Source: Impatiens glandulifera (lineage: Eukaryota > Streptophyta > Magnoliopsida > Ericales > Balsaminaceae). Taken from it: 64,000 nt of DNA. Of the stretch, positions 22,601 to 34,335 are shown one piece after another (position 1 is the stretch's first letter; each line of letters opens with the position of its first letter). The stretch covers positions 15,105,125 to 15,169,124 of the forward strand of contig NC_061869.1 of NCBI RefSeq assembly GCF_907164915.1. Reading direction: 5' to 3'. A program made the position numbers and the translations under genes. The notes below the pieces were generated by a model. The model worked only from the letters and a program-made list of their open reading frames with translations, was not told the DNA's origin and did no database searches.

Positions 22601-23717
22601 AATGATGCTTAATTTTTAAAGTGTCCGGATTGCCGGGTCGAGAGCTGTGTTTAATTTGGATACTTGGGTCGGATTGTGGGTTGACCCGCCTTTAAATTTA
22701 AAACGGTTAAAAATAAAATTAAAAATGATAGATGTATGTTTCACACTTACAACCTAACAAAACAAGTACAACTCTTTAACCAACTAGGCTACAAAGACTT
22801 TATATTTTAAATTCAACACCAAATTTGATAAACGCGGTACATTTTAATATTAATATAAGTTCAACTTTTTAACTAACTAATCTCTCTATATATAATGATG
22901 CTTAATTTTTAAAGTGTCCGGATTGTGGGTTGACCCGCCTTTAAATTTAAAACGGTTAAAAATAAAATAAAAAATGTTTGAGGTATGTTTCGAACTTGCA
23001 ACCTAACAAAACAAATACAACTCTTTAACCAACTAGGCTACAAAGACTTTATATTTTAAATTCAACACCAAATTTGATAAATGCGAGACGTTTAAATAAT
23101 ATTATAAGTTCAACTTTTTAACTAACTAATCTATATATATATATAATGATACTTAATTTGTAAAGTGTCCGGATTGCCGGGTCGAGAGCTGTGTTTAATT
23201 TGGATACTTGGGTCGGATTGTGGGTTGACCCGCCTTTAAATTTGAAACGGTTAAAAATAAAATTAAAAATGCTAGATGTATGTTTCGAACTTGCAACCTA
23301 ACAAAACAAGTACAACTCTTTAACCAAATAGGCTACAAAGACTTTATATTTTAAATTCAACACCAAATTTGATAAACGCGGTACATTTTAATATTAATAT
23401 AAGTTCAACTTTTTAACTAATTAATCTCTATATATATAATGATGCTTAATTTTTAAAGTGTCCGGATTGCCGGGTCGAGAGCTGTGGTTAATTTAGATAC
23501 TTGGGTCGGATTGTGGGTTGACCCGCCTTTAAATTTAAAACGGTTAAAAATAAAATTAAAAATGTTTGAGGTATGTTTCGAACTTGCAACCTAACAAAAC
23601 AAATACAACTCTTTTACCAACTAAGCTACAAAGACTTTATATTTTAAATTCAACATCAAATTTGATAAACGCGGTACATTTTAATATTAATATAAGTTCA
23701 ACTTTTTAACTAACTAA

Positions 23718-25169
23718 TCTCTATATATAATGATGCTTAATTTTTAAAGTGTCCGGATTGCCGGGTCGAGAGTTGTGGTTAATTTGGATACTTGGATCGG
23801 ATTGTGGGTTGACCCGCCTTTAAATTTAAAACGGTTAAAAATAAAATTAAAAATGCTAGAGATATGTTTCGAACTTGCAACCTAACAAAACAAATACAAC
23901 TCTTTAACCAACTGGGCTACAAAGAATTTATATCTTAAATTCAACACCAAATTTGATAAATGCGAGACGTTTAAATATTAATATAAGTTAACCTTTTTAA
24001 CTAACTAATCTATATATATATAATGATGCTTAATTTTTAAAGTGTCCGGATTGCCGGGTCGAGAGCTGTGTTTAATTTGGATACTTGGGTCGGATTGTGG
24101 GTTGACCCGCTTTTAAATTTGAAACGGTTAAAAATAAAATTAAAAATGCTACAGGTATGTTTCGAACTTGCAACCTAACAAAACAAGTACAACTCTTTAA
24201 CCAAGTAGGCTACAAAGACTTTATATTTTAAATTCAACACCAAATTTGATAAACGCGGGACGTTTTAATATTAATATAACTTCAACTTCTTAACTAACTA
24301 ATCTATATATATATATATAATGATGCTTAATTTTTAAAGTGTCCGGAGAGCTGTGGTTAATTTGGATACTTAGGTCGGATTGTAGGTTGACCCGCCTTTA
24401 AATTTAAAACGGTTAAAAATAAAATTAAAAATGCTAGAGGTATGTTTCGAACTTGCAACCTAACAAAACAAATACAACTCTTTAACCAACTAGGCTACAA
24501 AGACTTTATATTTTAAATTCATCACCAAATTTGATAAAGACGGGACGTTTTAATATTAATATAACTTCAACTTTTTAACTAACTAATCTATATATATATA
24601 ATGATGTTTAATTTTTAAAGTGTCCGGATTGCCGGGTCGAGAGTTGTGGTTAATTTGGATACTTGGGTCGGATTGTGGGTTGACCCGCCTTTAAATTTAA
24701 AACGGTTAAAATAAAATTAAAAATGATAGAGGTATGTTTCGAATTTGCAACCTAACAACACAATTACAACTCTTTAACCAACTAGGCTACAAAGACATTA
24801 TATTTTAAATTCAACATCTTATTTGATAAACGCGGGACGTTTTAATATTAATATAAGTTCAATTTTTTAACTAACTAATCTATATATATAATGATGCTTA
24901 ATTTTTTAAGTGTCCGGATTGCCGGGTCGAGAGCTGTGTTTAATTTGGATACTTGGGTCGGATTGTGGGTTGACCCGCCTTTAAATTTAAAACGGTTAAA
25001 AATAAAATTAAAAATGTTTGAGGTATGTTTCGAACTTGCAACCTAACAAAACAAATACAACTCTTTTACCAACTAAGCTACAAAGACTTTATATTTTAAA
25101 TTCAACATCAAATTTGATAAACGCGGTACATTTTAATATTAATATAAGTTCAACTTTTTAACTAACTAA
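23718..25169 (+). repeat. Five-unit higher-order repeat block within the array
   Basis: Units starting at 23718, about 24011, 24303, 24589 and 24881 carry five distinguishable signatures in order: GGATCGGATT with AAAGAATTTATATC; GCTTTTAAATTTGAAAC with GCTACAGG; CGGAGAGCTGTGG with AAAGACGGG; ACAACACAATTAC; TTTTTTAAGTG. The same five-signature series occurs at 18817-20268 and 25170-26625 (1452, 1452 and 1456 bp), showing block-wise duplication. Confidence 0.7.
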
Positions 25170-28100
25170 TCTCTATATATATAATGATGCTTAATTTTTA
25201 AAGTGTCCGGATTGCCGGGTCGAGAGTTGTGGTTAATTTGGATACTTGGATCGGATTGTGGGTTGACCCGCCTTTAAATTTAAAACGGTTAAAAATAAAA
25301 TTAAAAATGCTAGAGATATGTTTCGAACTTGCAACCTAACAAAACAAATACAACTCTTTAACCAACTGGGCTACAAAGAATTTATATCTTAAATTCAACA
25401 CCAAATTTGATAAATGCGAGACGTTTAAATATTAATATAAGTTAACCTTTTTAACTAACTAATCTATATATATATATAATGATGCTTAATTTTTAAAGTG
25501 TCCGGATTGCCGGGTCGAGAGCTGTGTTTAATTTGGATACTTGAGTCGGATTGTGGGTTGACCCGCTTTTAAATTTGAAACGATTAAAAATAAAATTAAA
25601 AATGCTACAGGTATGTTTCAAACTTGCAACCTAACAAAACAAGTACAACTCTTTAACCAAATAGGCTACAAAGACTTTATATTTTAAATTCAACACCAAA
25701 TTTGATAAACGCGGGACGTTTTAATATTAATATAACTTCAACTTCTTAACTAACTAATCTATATATATATATATAATGATGCTTAATTTTTAAAGTGTCC
25801 GGAGAGCTGTGGTTAATTTGGATACTTAGGTCGGATTGTAGGTTGACCCGCCTTTAAATTTAAAACGGTTAAAAATAAAATTAAAAATGCTAGAGGTATG
25901 TTTCGAACTTGCAACCTAACAAAATAAATACAACTCTTTAACCAACTAGGCTACAAAGACTTTATATTTTAAATTCATCACCAAATTTGATAAAGACGGG
26001 ACGTTTTAATATTAATATAACTTCAACTTTTTAACTAACTAATCTATATATATATAATGATGCTTAATTTTTAAAGTGTCCGGATTGCCGGGTCGAGAGC
26101 TGTGTTTAATTTGGATACTTGGGTCGGATTGTGGGTTGACCCGCCTTTAAATTTAAAACGGTTAAAAATAAAATTAAAAATGATAGAGGTATGTTTCAAA
26201 TTTGCAACCTAACAACACAATTACAACTCTTTAACCAACTAGGCTACAAAGACTTTATATTTTAAATTCAACATCATATTTGATAAACGCGGGACGTTTT
26301 AATATTAATATAAGTTCAACTTTTTAACTAACTAATCTATATATATAATGATGCTTAATTTTTTAAGTGTCCGGATTGCCGGGTCGAGAGCTGTGTTTAA
26401 TTTGGATACTTGGGTCGGATTGTGGGTTGACCCGCCTTAAATTTAAAACGGTTAAAAATAAAATTAAAAATGCTAGAGGTATGTTTCGAACTTGCAACCT
26501 AACAAAACAAGTACAACTCTTTAACCAAATAGGCTACAAAGACTTTATATTTTAAATTCAACACCAAATTTGATAAACGCGGGACGTTTTAATATTAATA
26601 TAACTTCAACTTTTTAACTAACTAATCTATATATATATATAATGATGCTTAATTTTTAAAGTGTCCGGAGAGCTATGGTTAATTTGGATACTTGGGTCGA
26701 ATTGTGGGTTGACACGCCTTTAAATTTAAAACGGTTAAAAATAAAATTAAAAATGATATAGGTATGTTTCGAACTTACAACCTAACAAAACAAGTACAAC
26801 TCTTTAACCAACTAAGCTACAAAGACTTTATATTTTAAATTCAACATCAAATTTGATAAACGCGGTACATTTTAATATTAATATAAGTTCAACTTTTTAA
26901 CTAACTAATCTTTATATATATATAATGATGCTTAATTTTTAAAGTGTCCGGATTGCCGGGTCGAGAGTTGTGGTTAAATTGGATACTTGGGTCGGATTGT
27001 GGGTTGACCCGCCTTTAAATTTAAAACGGTTAAAAATAAAATTAAAAATGCTAGAGGTATGTTTCAAACTTACAATCTAACAAAACAAATACAACTCTTT
27101 CACCAACTAGGCTACAAAAACTTTATATTTTAAATTCAACACCAAATTTGATAAATGCGAGACGTTTAAATATTAATATAAGTTCAACTTTTTAACTAAC
27201 TAATCTATATATATATAATGATGCTTAATTTTTAAAGTGTCCGGATTGCCGGGTCGAGAGCTGTGTTTAATTTGGATACTTGGGTCGGATTATGGGTTGA
27301 CCCGCCTTTAAATTTAAAACGGTTAAAAATAAAATTAAAAATGCTAGAGGTATGTTTCGAACTTGCAACCTAACAATACAAGTACAACTCTTTAACCAAA
27401 TAGGCTACAAAAACTTTATATTTTAAATTCAACACCAAATTTGATAAACGCGGGACGTTTTAATATTAATATAACTTCAACTTTTTAACTAACTAATCTA
27501 TATATATATATATATATATATATATAATGATGCTTAATTTTTAAAGTGTCCGGAGAGCTATGGTTAATTTGGATACTTGGGTCGAATTGTGGGTTGACCC
27601 GCCTTTAAATTTAAAACGGTTAAAAATAAAATTAAAAATGATATAGGTATGTTTCGAACTTACAACCTAACAAAACAAGTACAACTCTTTAACCAACTAA
27701 GCTACAAAGACTTTATATTTTAAATTCAACACCAAATTTGATAAATGCGAGACGTTTAAATATTAATATAAGTTCAACTTTTTAACTAACTAATCTATAT
27801 ATATATATAATGATACTTAATTTTTAAAGTGTCCGGATTGCCGGGTCGAGAGCTGTGTTTAATTTGGATACTTGGGTCGGATTGTGGGTTGACCCGCCTT
27901 TAAATTTGAAACGGTTAAAAATAAAATTAAAAATGCTAGATGTATGTTTCGAACTTGCAACCTAACAAAACAAGTACAACTCTTTAACCAAATAGGCTAC
28001 AAAGACTTTATATTTTAAATTCAACACCAAATTTGATAAACGCGGGACGTTTTAATATTAATATAACTTCAACTTCTTAACTAACTAATCTATATATATA

Positions 28101-30995
28101 TAATGATGCTTAATTTTTAAAGTGTACGGAGAGCTGTGGTTAATTAGGATACTTGGGTCGGATTGTAGGTTGACCCGCCTTTAAATTTAAAACGGTTAAA
28201 AATAAAATTAAAAATGCTAGAGGTATGTTTCGAACTTACAACCTAACAAAACAAGTACAACTCTTTAACCAACTAGGCTACAAAGACTTTATATTTTAAA
28301 TTCAACACCAAATTTGATAAACGCGGGACAGTTTTAATATTAATATAAGTTCAACTTTTTAAATAACTAATCTCTATATATATAATGATGCTTAATTTTT
28401 AAAGTGTCCGGATTGCCGGGTCGAGAGTTGTGGTTAATTTGGATACTTGGGTCGGATTGTGGGTTGACCCGCCTTTAAATTTAAAACGGTTAAAATAAAA
28501 TTAAAAATTCTAGAGGTATGTTTCGAACTTGCAACCTAACAAAACAAATACAACTCTTTCAACCAACTAGGCTACAAAGACTTTATATTTTAAATTCAAC
28601 ACCAAATTTGATAAATGCGAGACGTTTAATATTAATATAACTTTAACTTTTTAACTAACTAATCTATATATATAATGATGCTTAATTTTTAAAGTGTCCG
28701 GATTGCCGGGTCGAGAGTTGTGGTTAATTTGGATACTTGGGTCGGATTGTGGGTTGACCCAGCTTTAAATTTAAAACAGTTAAAAATAAAATTAAAAATG
28801 ATAGATGTATGTTTCGAACTTGAAACCTAACAAAAAAAGTACAACTATTTAACCAACTAGGCTAAAAAGACTTTATATTTTAAATTTAACACCAAATTTG
28901 ATAAACGCGGGACGTTTTAATATTAATATAAGTTCAACTTTTTAACTAACTAATATATATATATATAATAATGCTTAATTTTTAAAGTGTCCGGATTGTC
29001 GGGTCGAGAGCTGTGGTTAATTTGGATATTTGGGTCGGATTGTGGGTTGACCCGGTTTTAAATTTAAAACGGTTAAAAATAAAATTAAAAATTCTAGAGA
29101 TATGTTTCGAACTTGCAACATAATAAAACAAGTACAACTCTTTAACTAACTAGGCTACAAAGACTTTATGTTTTAAATTCAACACCAAATTTGATAAACG
29201 CGGGACGTTTTAATATTAATATAAGTTCAACTTTTTAACTAACTAATATATATATATATATAATGATGCTTAATTTTTAAAGTGTCCGGATTGCCGGGTC
29301 GAGAGTTGTGGTTAATTTGGATACTTGGGTCGGATTGTGGGTTGACCCGCCTTTAAATTTAAAACGGTTAAAAATAAAATTAAAAATGATAGAGGTATGT
29401 TTCGAACTTGCAACCTAACAACACAATTACAACTTTTTAACCAACTAGGCTACAAAGACTTTATATTTTAAATTCAACATCATATTTGATAAATGCGGGA
29501 CGTTTTAATATTAATATAAGTTCAACTTTTTAACTAACTAATCTATATATAATGATGCTTAATTTTTTAAGTGTCCGGATTGCCGGGTCGAGAGTTGTGT
29601 TTAATTTGGATACTTGGGTCGGATTGTGGGTTGACCCGCCTTTAAATTTAGAACGGTTAAAAATAAAATTAAAAATGCTAGAGGTATGTTTCGAACTTGC
29701 AACCTAACAAAACAAGTACAACTCTTTAACCAAATAGGCTACAAAGACTTTATATTTTAAAATCAACACCAAATTTGATAAACGCGGGACGTTTTAATAT
29801 TAATATAACTTTAACTTTTTAACTAACTAATCTATATATATATATAATGATGCTTAATTTTTAAAGTGTCCGGAGAGCTATGGTTAATTTGGATACTTGG
29901 GTCGGATTGTGGGTTGACACGCCTTTAAATTTAAAACGGTTAAAAATAAAATTAAAAATGATATAGGTATGTTTTGAACTTACAACCTAACAAAACAAGT
30001 ACAACTCTTTAACCAACTAAGCTACAAAGACTTTATATTTTCTATTCAACATCAAATTTGATAAACGCGGTACATTTTAATATTAATATAAGTTCAACTT
30101 TTTAACTAACTAATCTCTATATATATAATGATGCTTAATTTTTAAAGTGTCCGGATTGCCGGGTCGAGAGTTGTTGTTAATTTGGATACTTGGGTCGGAT
30201 TGTGGGATGACCCGCCTTTAAATTTAAATCGGTTAAAAATAAAATTAAAAATGCTAGAGGTATGGTTCGAACTTGCAACCTAACAAAACAAATACAACTC
30301 TTTAACCAACTAGGCTACAAAGACTTTATATTTTAAATTCAACACCAAATTTGATAAATGCGAGACGTTTAAATATTAATATAAGTTCAACTTTTTAACT
30401 AACTAATCTATATATATATATATATATAATGATGCTTAATTTTTAAAGTGTCCGGATTGCCGGGTCGAGAGCTGTGTTTAATTTGGATACTTGGGTCGGA
30501 TTGTGGGTTGACCCGCCTTTAAATTTAAAACGGTTAAAAATAAAATTAAAAATGCTAGAGGTATGTTTCGAACTTGCAACCTAACAAAACAATACAACTC
30601 TTTAATCAAATAGGCTACAAAGACTTTATATTTTAAATTCAACACCAAATTTGATAAACGCGGGACGTTTTAATATTAATATAACTTCAACTTTTTAACT
30701 AACTAATCTATATATATATATATATAGAATGATGCTTAATTTTTAAAGTGTCCGGAGAGCTGTGGTTAATTTGAATACTTGGGTCGGATTGTGGGTTGAC
30801 CCGCCTTTAAATTTAAAACGGTTAAAAATAAAATTAAAAATGATAGAGGTATGTTTCGAACTTACAACCTAACAAAACAAGTACAACTCTTTAACCAACT
30901 AAGCTACAAAGACTTTATATTTTAAATTCAACACCAAATTTGATAAACGCGGTACATTTTAATATTAATATAAGTTCAACTTTTTAACTAAGTAA

Positions 30996-31181
30996 TCTCT
31001 ATATATATAATGATGCTTAATTTTTAAAGTGTCCGGATTGCCGGGTCGAGAGCTGTGGTTAATTTGAATACTTTGGTCGGATTGTGGGTTGACCCGCCTT
31101 TAAATTTAAAACGGTTAAAAATAAAATTAAAAATACTAGATTTATATTATTAATCGTGCAAATGCACGGGCTAAATGCTAG
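30996..31181 (+). mobile_element. Terminal array unit with Helitron 3' end
   Basis: The last unit keeps the 5' TC and the first ~145 bp of the consensus. It then leaves it after AAAATACTAGA and passes through TTTATATTATTAATCG into the hairpin CGTGCAAATGCACG and CTAG|T. The tRNA-like part is absent here. The same short terminal unit design is seen in the two-unit element at 60409-60916. Confidence 0.75.
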
Positions 31182-31344
31182 TTATATATAGTGATTCTAT
31201 ATTTAATGTACAGTGATTAATGAATGAAAATATTGAAGATGTATTAATAAAATTATATATAGTGATTCTATATTTAATGTATGATTAATTATATAACTAA
31301 TGTATGATTAATTATAGAATCACTTTGTAAGATTTTATTCATAA
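31182..31344. repeat. Flanking short AT-rich repeats
   Basis: TATATAGTGATTCTATATTTAATGTA occurs twice here in near-identical form, and related words lie on the other side of the array (18680-18810). Confidence 0.5.
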
Positions 31345-31560
31345 ATTCTCGATATTTTATTTGGGAAATTGGCTCAAATGGGTTTCATAACCCTCGAAAT
31401 TCTTCAAATGGTCAAAATCATAAAATATTGCCCAAATGGGTCTTCCGGACAAAAATACCCCTGATTTTCCTTTGCGTAACAGTTAGCCCTTCGCGTAACC
31501 CTTCGCGTAATTAGTTCACTTCGCGTAATCATTGCTTCGCGTAACACGTCCTATAAAAGG
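31345..31560 (+). mobile_element. MULE-like terminal region with TTCGCGTAA repeats
   Basis: The stretch GGGAAATTGGCTCAAATGGG (31361-31380) followed by CCCAAATGGGTCTTCCGGAC resembles plant Mutator-like ends. It is followed by six TTCGCGTAA or TTGCGTAA words between about 31470 and 31610 and a TATAAAAGG (about 31551). The other end was not identified. The assignment is from pattern recognition only. Confidence 0.4.
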
Positions 31561-31579
31561 ATTTTTTCATTTTTTTTAT

Positions 31580-31734
31580 CTTCTTTCTCTCTCTCTTTCG
31601 CGTAAGCCCTTTTTCTTCTTCTTCAATCCCTTTGTTGCTCGATCCAGTTTGTATTCCTCTCGATTCCGGTCAACTCCCTCGCCACCCGGCCGTCGCCACC
31701 CGTCGTTGCCTGCATTCTATCCGTGAATTTACTG
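31580..31734 (+). other. Putative 5'-UTR/leader exon of a captured gene fragment
   Basis: A CT-rich, GC-richer stretch about 30 bp downstream of a TATAAAAGG motif ends at a consensus-like donor (ACTG|GTTAGTA, near 31734). It resembles a plant leader exon. The intron would run to the acceptor at 32054. Confidence 0.35.
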
Positions 31735-32054
31735 GTTAGTATAGTATTCGTTTAGGTTTTAGTATTAGTTTATAGTATTAGTTTATAGTATTACGCGAAT
31801 GTATTACTAGTTCTTGTTGATTCTTATAGGTTATTAGTTTGGTATAGTATTAGTTTAGTATAATATTTGTTTAAGGTTTAGTTCACTGGTTCTTGTTGAT
31901 TCAAAGTTGGTTCCTTTTTCTGAATTTGTTCTTGTTGATTCTTGTTTTTTATGTTGTCTAAATGTTTCAGACTTGTTGATACTTAGATATTTGTACCAGT
32001 GAAATGACTACCTAACTTTGTGTCTATCTGTTACTTTTTGTCTTGCATTTGCAG

Positions 32055-32162
32055 CATGCTTATAACCCAGATGAAGATTATAGAGAGGCAGAAGCAAAAT
32101 TGCAGGAGTATTTGGAATCTTTTCTAGAAACTGCAAGAACGTTCAATACAATCTATACCAAG
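32055..32162 (+). pseudogene. Isolated coding exon, helical protein of unknown identity
   Basis: A 36-codon exon with a good acceptor (TTTGCAG|CAT) and donor (ACCAAG|GTTGAG), phase 0 at both ends. It encodes a highly charged helical peptide starting [15 protein letters not shown] and ending TFNTIYTK. The composition and bounded splice sites look like a real conserved exon, but I cannot name the parent gene. Beyond it the frame continues only as intronic-looking sequence until Copia debris begins near 32290, so no further exon is present. With the MULE-like end upstream, it may be a gene fragment captured by a Pack-MULE. Confidence 0.45.
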
Positions 32163-32289
32163 GTTGAGAATTTTCTCTTGCCTTTGTTGACTGCTCTCGT
32201 TCATTCTCAAACCAGTATGGGGTATCCAATCATGCCACAGTTGCTACATTTCTTTAGTTCATTCAAGGATGAATGGGATTTGTGAAGGA

Positions 32290-32770
32290 TTTTATGCCAC
32301 AGTTAGTCTTGTTAGTCTCTTTATGGAGAACTTGTGGAAAGAATATTGGGAGGTGATGAAGTGATTCTCTATTACGTTGGGGGGTCCTTAGATGTCGGTC
32401 TTTGTTTTAAATGGGTGGGTGTAGGTGATGATAAGTTGAGAGGATATGTTGATACTGATTTTGCAGATGACTTAGACAAGATAAGGTCCCAACGGGATAT
32501 GTGTTTACCCTATTTGGATGCTCGATAAGTTGGAAGGCACAATTACAATCCGTAGTTGTCATTTCAACAACGGAGGTCAAGTATATTGTTGTGACGGAGG
32601 ACGTCAATAAGGCACTTTGGTTGAAGGGTCTCATGGTTGACGGAGGATTAGTTCTAGGGTATTCTTTGTGATGATGATCATTCGTTTTACAATAGACATA
32701 GAGGCAATGTGGAGACTTTGTGAAATTGGGTCTAGGATTTGAGGCCCAATTTGGTGTGCCTTAATGTTAT
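32290..32770 (+). pseudogene. Copia RNase H to LTR fragment, internally deleted
   Basis: The frames show GGSLDVGLCFKW, KLRGYVDTDFADDLDKIRSQ and, in another frame, STTEVKYIVVTEDVNKALWLKGLM, all from the Copia RNase H. Relative to the copy at 33050-33740, about 270 bp after LKGLM are missing. It ends in the polypurine/LTR start GTGGAGACTTTGTGAAATTGG near 32710-32730. Confidence 0.7.
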
Positions 32771-32774
32771 GTAC

Positions 32775-33046
32775 AAAATAGTTTATCTTTATAAAAAACA
32801 CATAAACTTTAAAAAAAATCATTTAAAACGTATATATTATCAAAAATTGACTCATTTAATCTCTACGTTTTTATCGGTTAAAAATAATATTAACTTTTAT
32901 TTTAGTTATTTTTTAACGACTCTTCATCCTAAAGTCTAAACATAATTAACTTAAAAATTAACAAAAACATAAATAAGAGATTCACTTTCTTCTTCTTCAT
33001 CCATAGGTAACGATCCTTGATCGATTTAAGACCAAGGTTTCACGTA
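32775..33046 (+). repeat. MULE-like segment shared with 36138-36415
   Basis: From AAAATAGTTTATCTTTATAAAA to ATAGGTAACGATCCTTGATC...GGTTTCA this block is nearly the same as 36138-36415. Its first half (ATTATCAAAAATTGACTCATTTAATCTC) resembles the arms of the foldback element at 1893-3797. It separates two Copia fragments. Confidence 0.65.
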
Positions 33047-33735
33047 GTTAGTCTTGTTAGTCTCTTTATGGGGAACCTGAGGAAAGAGTATTGGGAGGTG
33101 ATGAAGTGGTTCTCTGTTACATTGGGGGGTCCTTAGATGTCGGTCTTTGTTTTAAATGGGAGGGTGTAGGTGATGATAAATTGAGAGGATATGTTGATGC
33201 TGATTTTGTAGATGACTTAGACAAGATAAGGTCCCAATGGGATATGTGTTTACCCTATTTGGATGCTTGATAAGTTGGAAGGCACAATTACAATCCGTAG
33301 TTGTCATTCAACAACGGAGGTCAAGTATATTGTTGTGACGGAGGACGTCAATAAGGCACTTTGGTTGAAGGGTCTCATGGGTGAATTTGGGGTGAAGCAT
33401 GATAAAGTGAAGTTGTTTTGCGATAACCAAGCACCATACACTTGTCCAAGAACTCGATGTTTCACGAGCGCACAAAGCACATCGACATTCGATTTCACTA
33501 CATTCGAAATGTCATAGAGAGTAGAGCGGTAGTTGTGGAGAAGGTTCACACAGATGAGAATCATGTAGTTATGTCCACGAAGGTGGTGACGGGAATCAAG
33601 TTTCGAAATGTTACGACTTAATTCACGTCACAAAGGTTGGAACGTAATCAGAGAAGTAGGAGGATTAGTTCTAGGGTGTTCTTTGTGATGATGATTATTC
33701 GTTTTACAATAGACATAGAGGCAATGTGGAGACTT
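33047..33735 (+). pseudogene. Copia RNase H domain, 3' end of pol
   Basis: Second and longer copy of the same Copia 3' region. KLRGYVDADFVDDLDKIRSQ (about 33178-33235) and, after a frameshift, STTEVKYIVVTEDVNKALWL and KLFCDNQAP (33263-33517) are RNase H motifs. The conserved 'HERTKHID' region is only recognisable out of frame (ACGAGCGCACAAAGCACATCGAC at nucleotide level). The polypurine region GTGGAGACTT precedes the LTR. Stops and frameshifts make it non-functional. Confidence 0.75.
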
Positions 33736-34180
33736 TGTGGAATTGGATTTAGGGTTTTGATGCCCAATTTGGTGTGCATCAATGTTATGTACAAAAAGGG
33801 AAGGAATATATGTGCAATTATTTGTTTAATTCAAAAAGGCATGAATCACATAATGGTGAAGATGTCAATCAAATTGTATTATTATGGAAATATCAACTAA
33901 ATCACCACGGGATCATATCATTATGGAGATGTCAAAGATATCACATGATTTTTACCCTAATTATGAATCTAAAAGCCTATATATATACATAGTAAACGAG
34001 AAGAAAGTGAGACTAAAAACCTAGAACAAACAGAGAGAGTTAAAGTTTCTATTCTCTATTATAACTCTATTGAATTGATTTTCCGAAAGTAGGACGTAGG
34101 ACATTGTTGGTCCGAACTGGGGTAAGACTTTTGTGTCGTTATTTTCGTTCTTTCTTACTTACGCTATTGTTATGCATTCC
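33736..34180 (+). repeat. Copia 3' LTR (approximate end)
   Basis: It starts TGTGGAATTGG directly after the polypurine stretch. TATATATATACATAG near 33980 may be its TATA box, followed by AGAGAGAGTTAAAG and other typical leader sequence. The CA end is put near 34178 (CACTACA), but without a partner LTR or PBS this is approximate. Confidence 0.5.
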
Positions 34181-34335
34181 ACTACAATTGTTATTATTCC
34201 CCTTTATTCTTAGGGTGATAGTTTTTCACCACACTATCATTTAGAACTACGATCTTTTGTTTGTCATCTTATAATCAAAGCTAGAGTTTTTCTAGTTTTG
34301 ATTCTTAACCCTCCCACTTTTGACTTCTTAATATT

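Larger units (their letters stand above)
18817..31181 (+). mobile_element. 12.4-kb Helitron-derived tandem array (42 full units plus terminal unit)
   Basis: Forty-three unit starts (TCTATATATATAATGATGC or a close variant) were counted. The ATGATGC landmarks run from 18831 to 31010, a mean period of 290 bp (range about 250-308). Units begin with TC, as Helitron 5' ends do. Only at the end of the array is there a Helitron-type 3' terminus: hairpin CGTGCAAATGCACG (31155-31168), then CTAG at 31178-31181. The flanking bases are A (18816) and T (31182), the expected Helitron target. No Rep/helicase gene is present. A subset of units lacks an 11-12 bp piece (TTGCCGGGTCGA), giving ~281-bp units. Confidence 0.85.

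Noticed and set aside
20010..26555. Repeated 62-residue open frames (MSGLPGREL...) in the big array
   Set aside because: They exist only in units with an extra T and a one-base change in the GCCTT(T)AAATT stretch, start at GTG, and appear as a by-product of the repeat rather than a selected gene.
18817..31181. CRISPR-like regular repeats
   Set aside because: Units are 290 bp, contiguous, without unique spacers, in a plant genome; the ends are Helitron-type.
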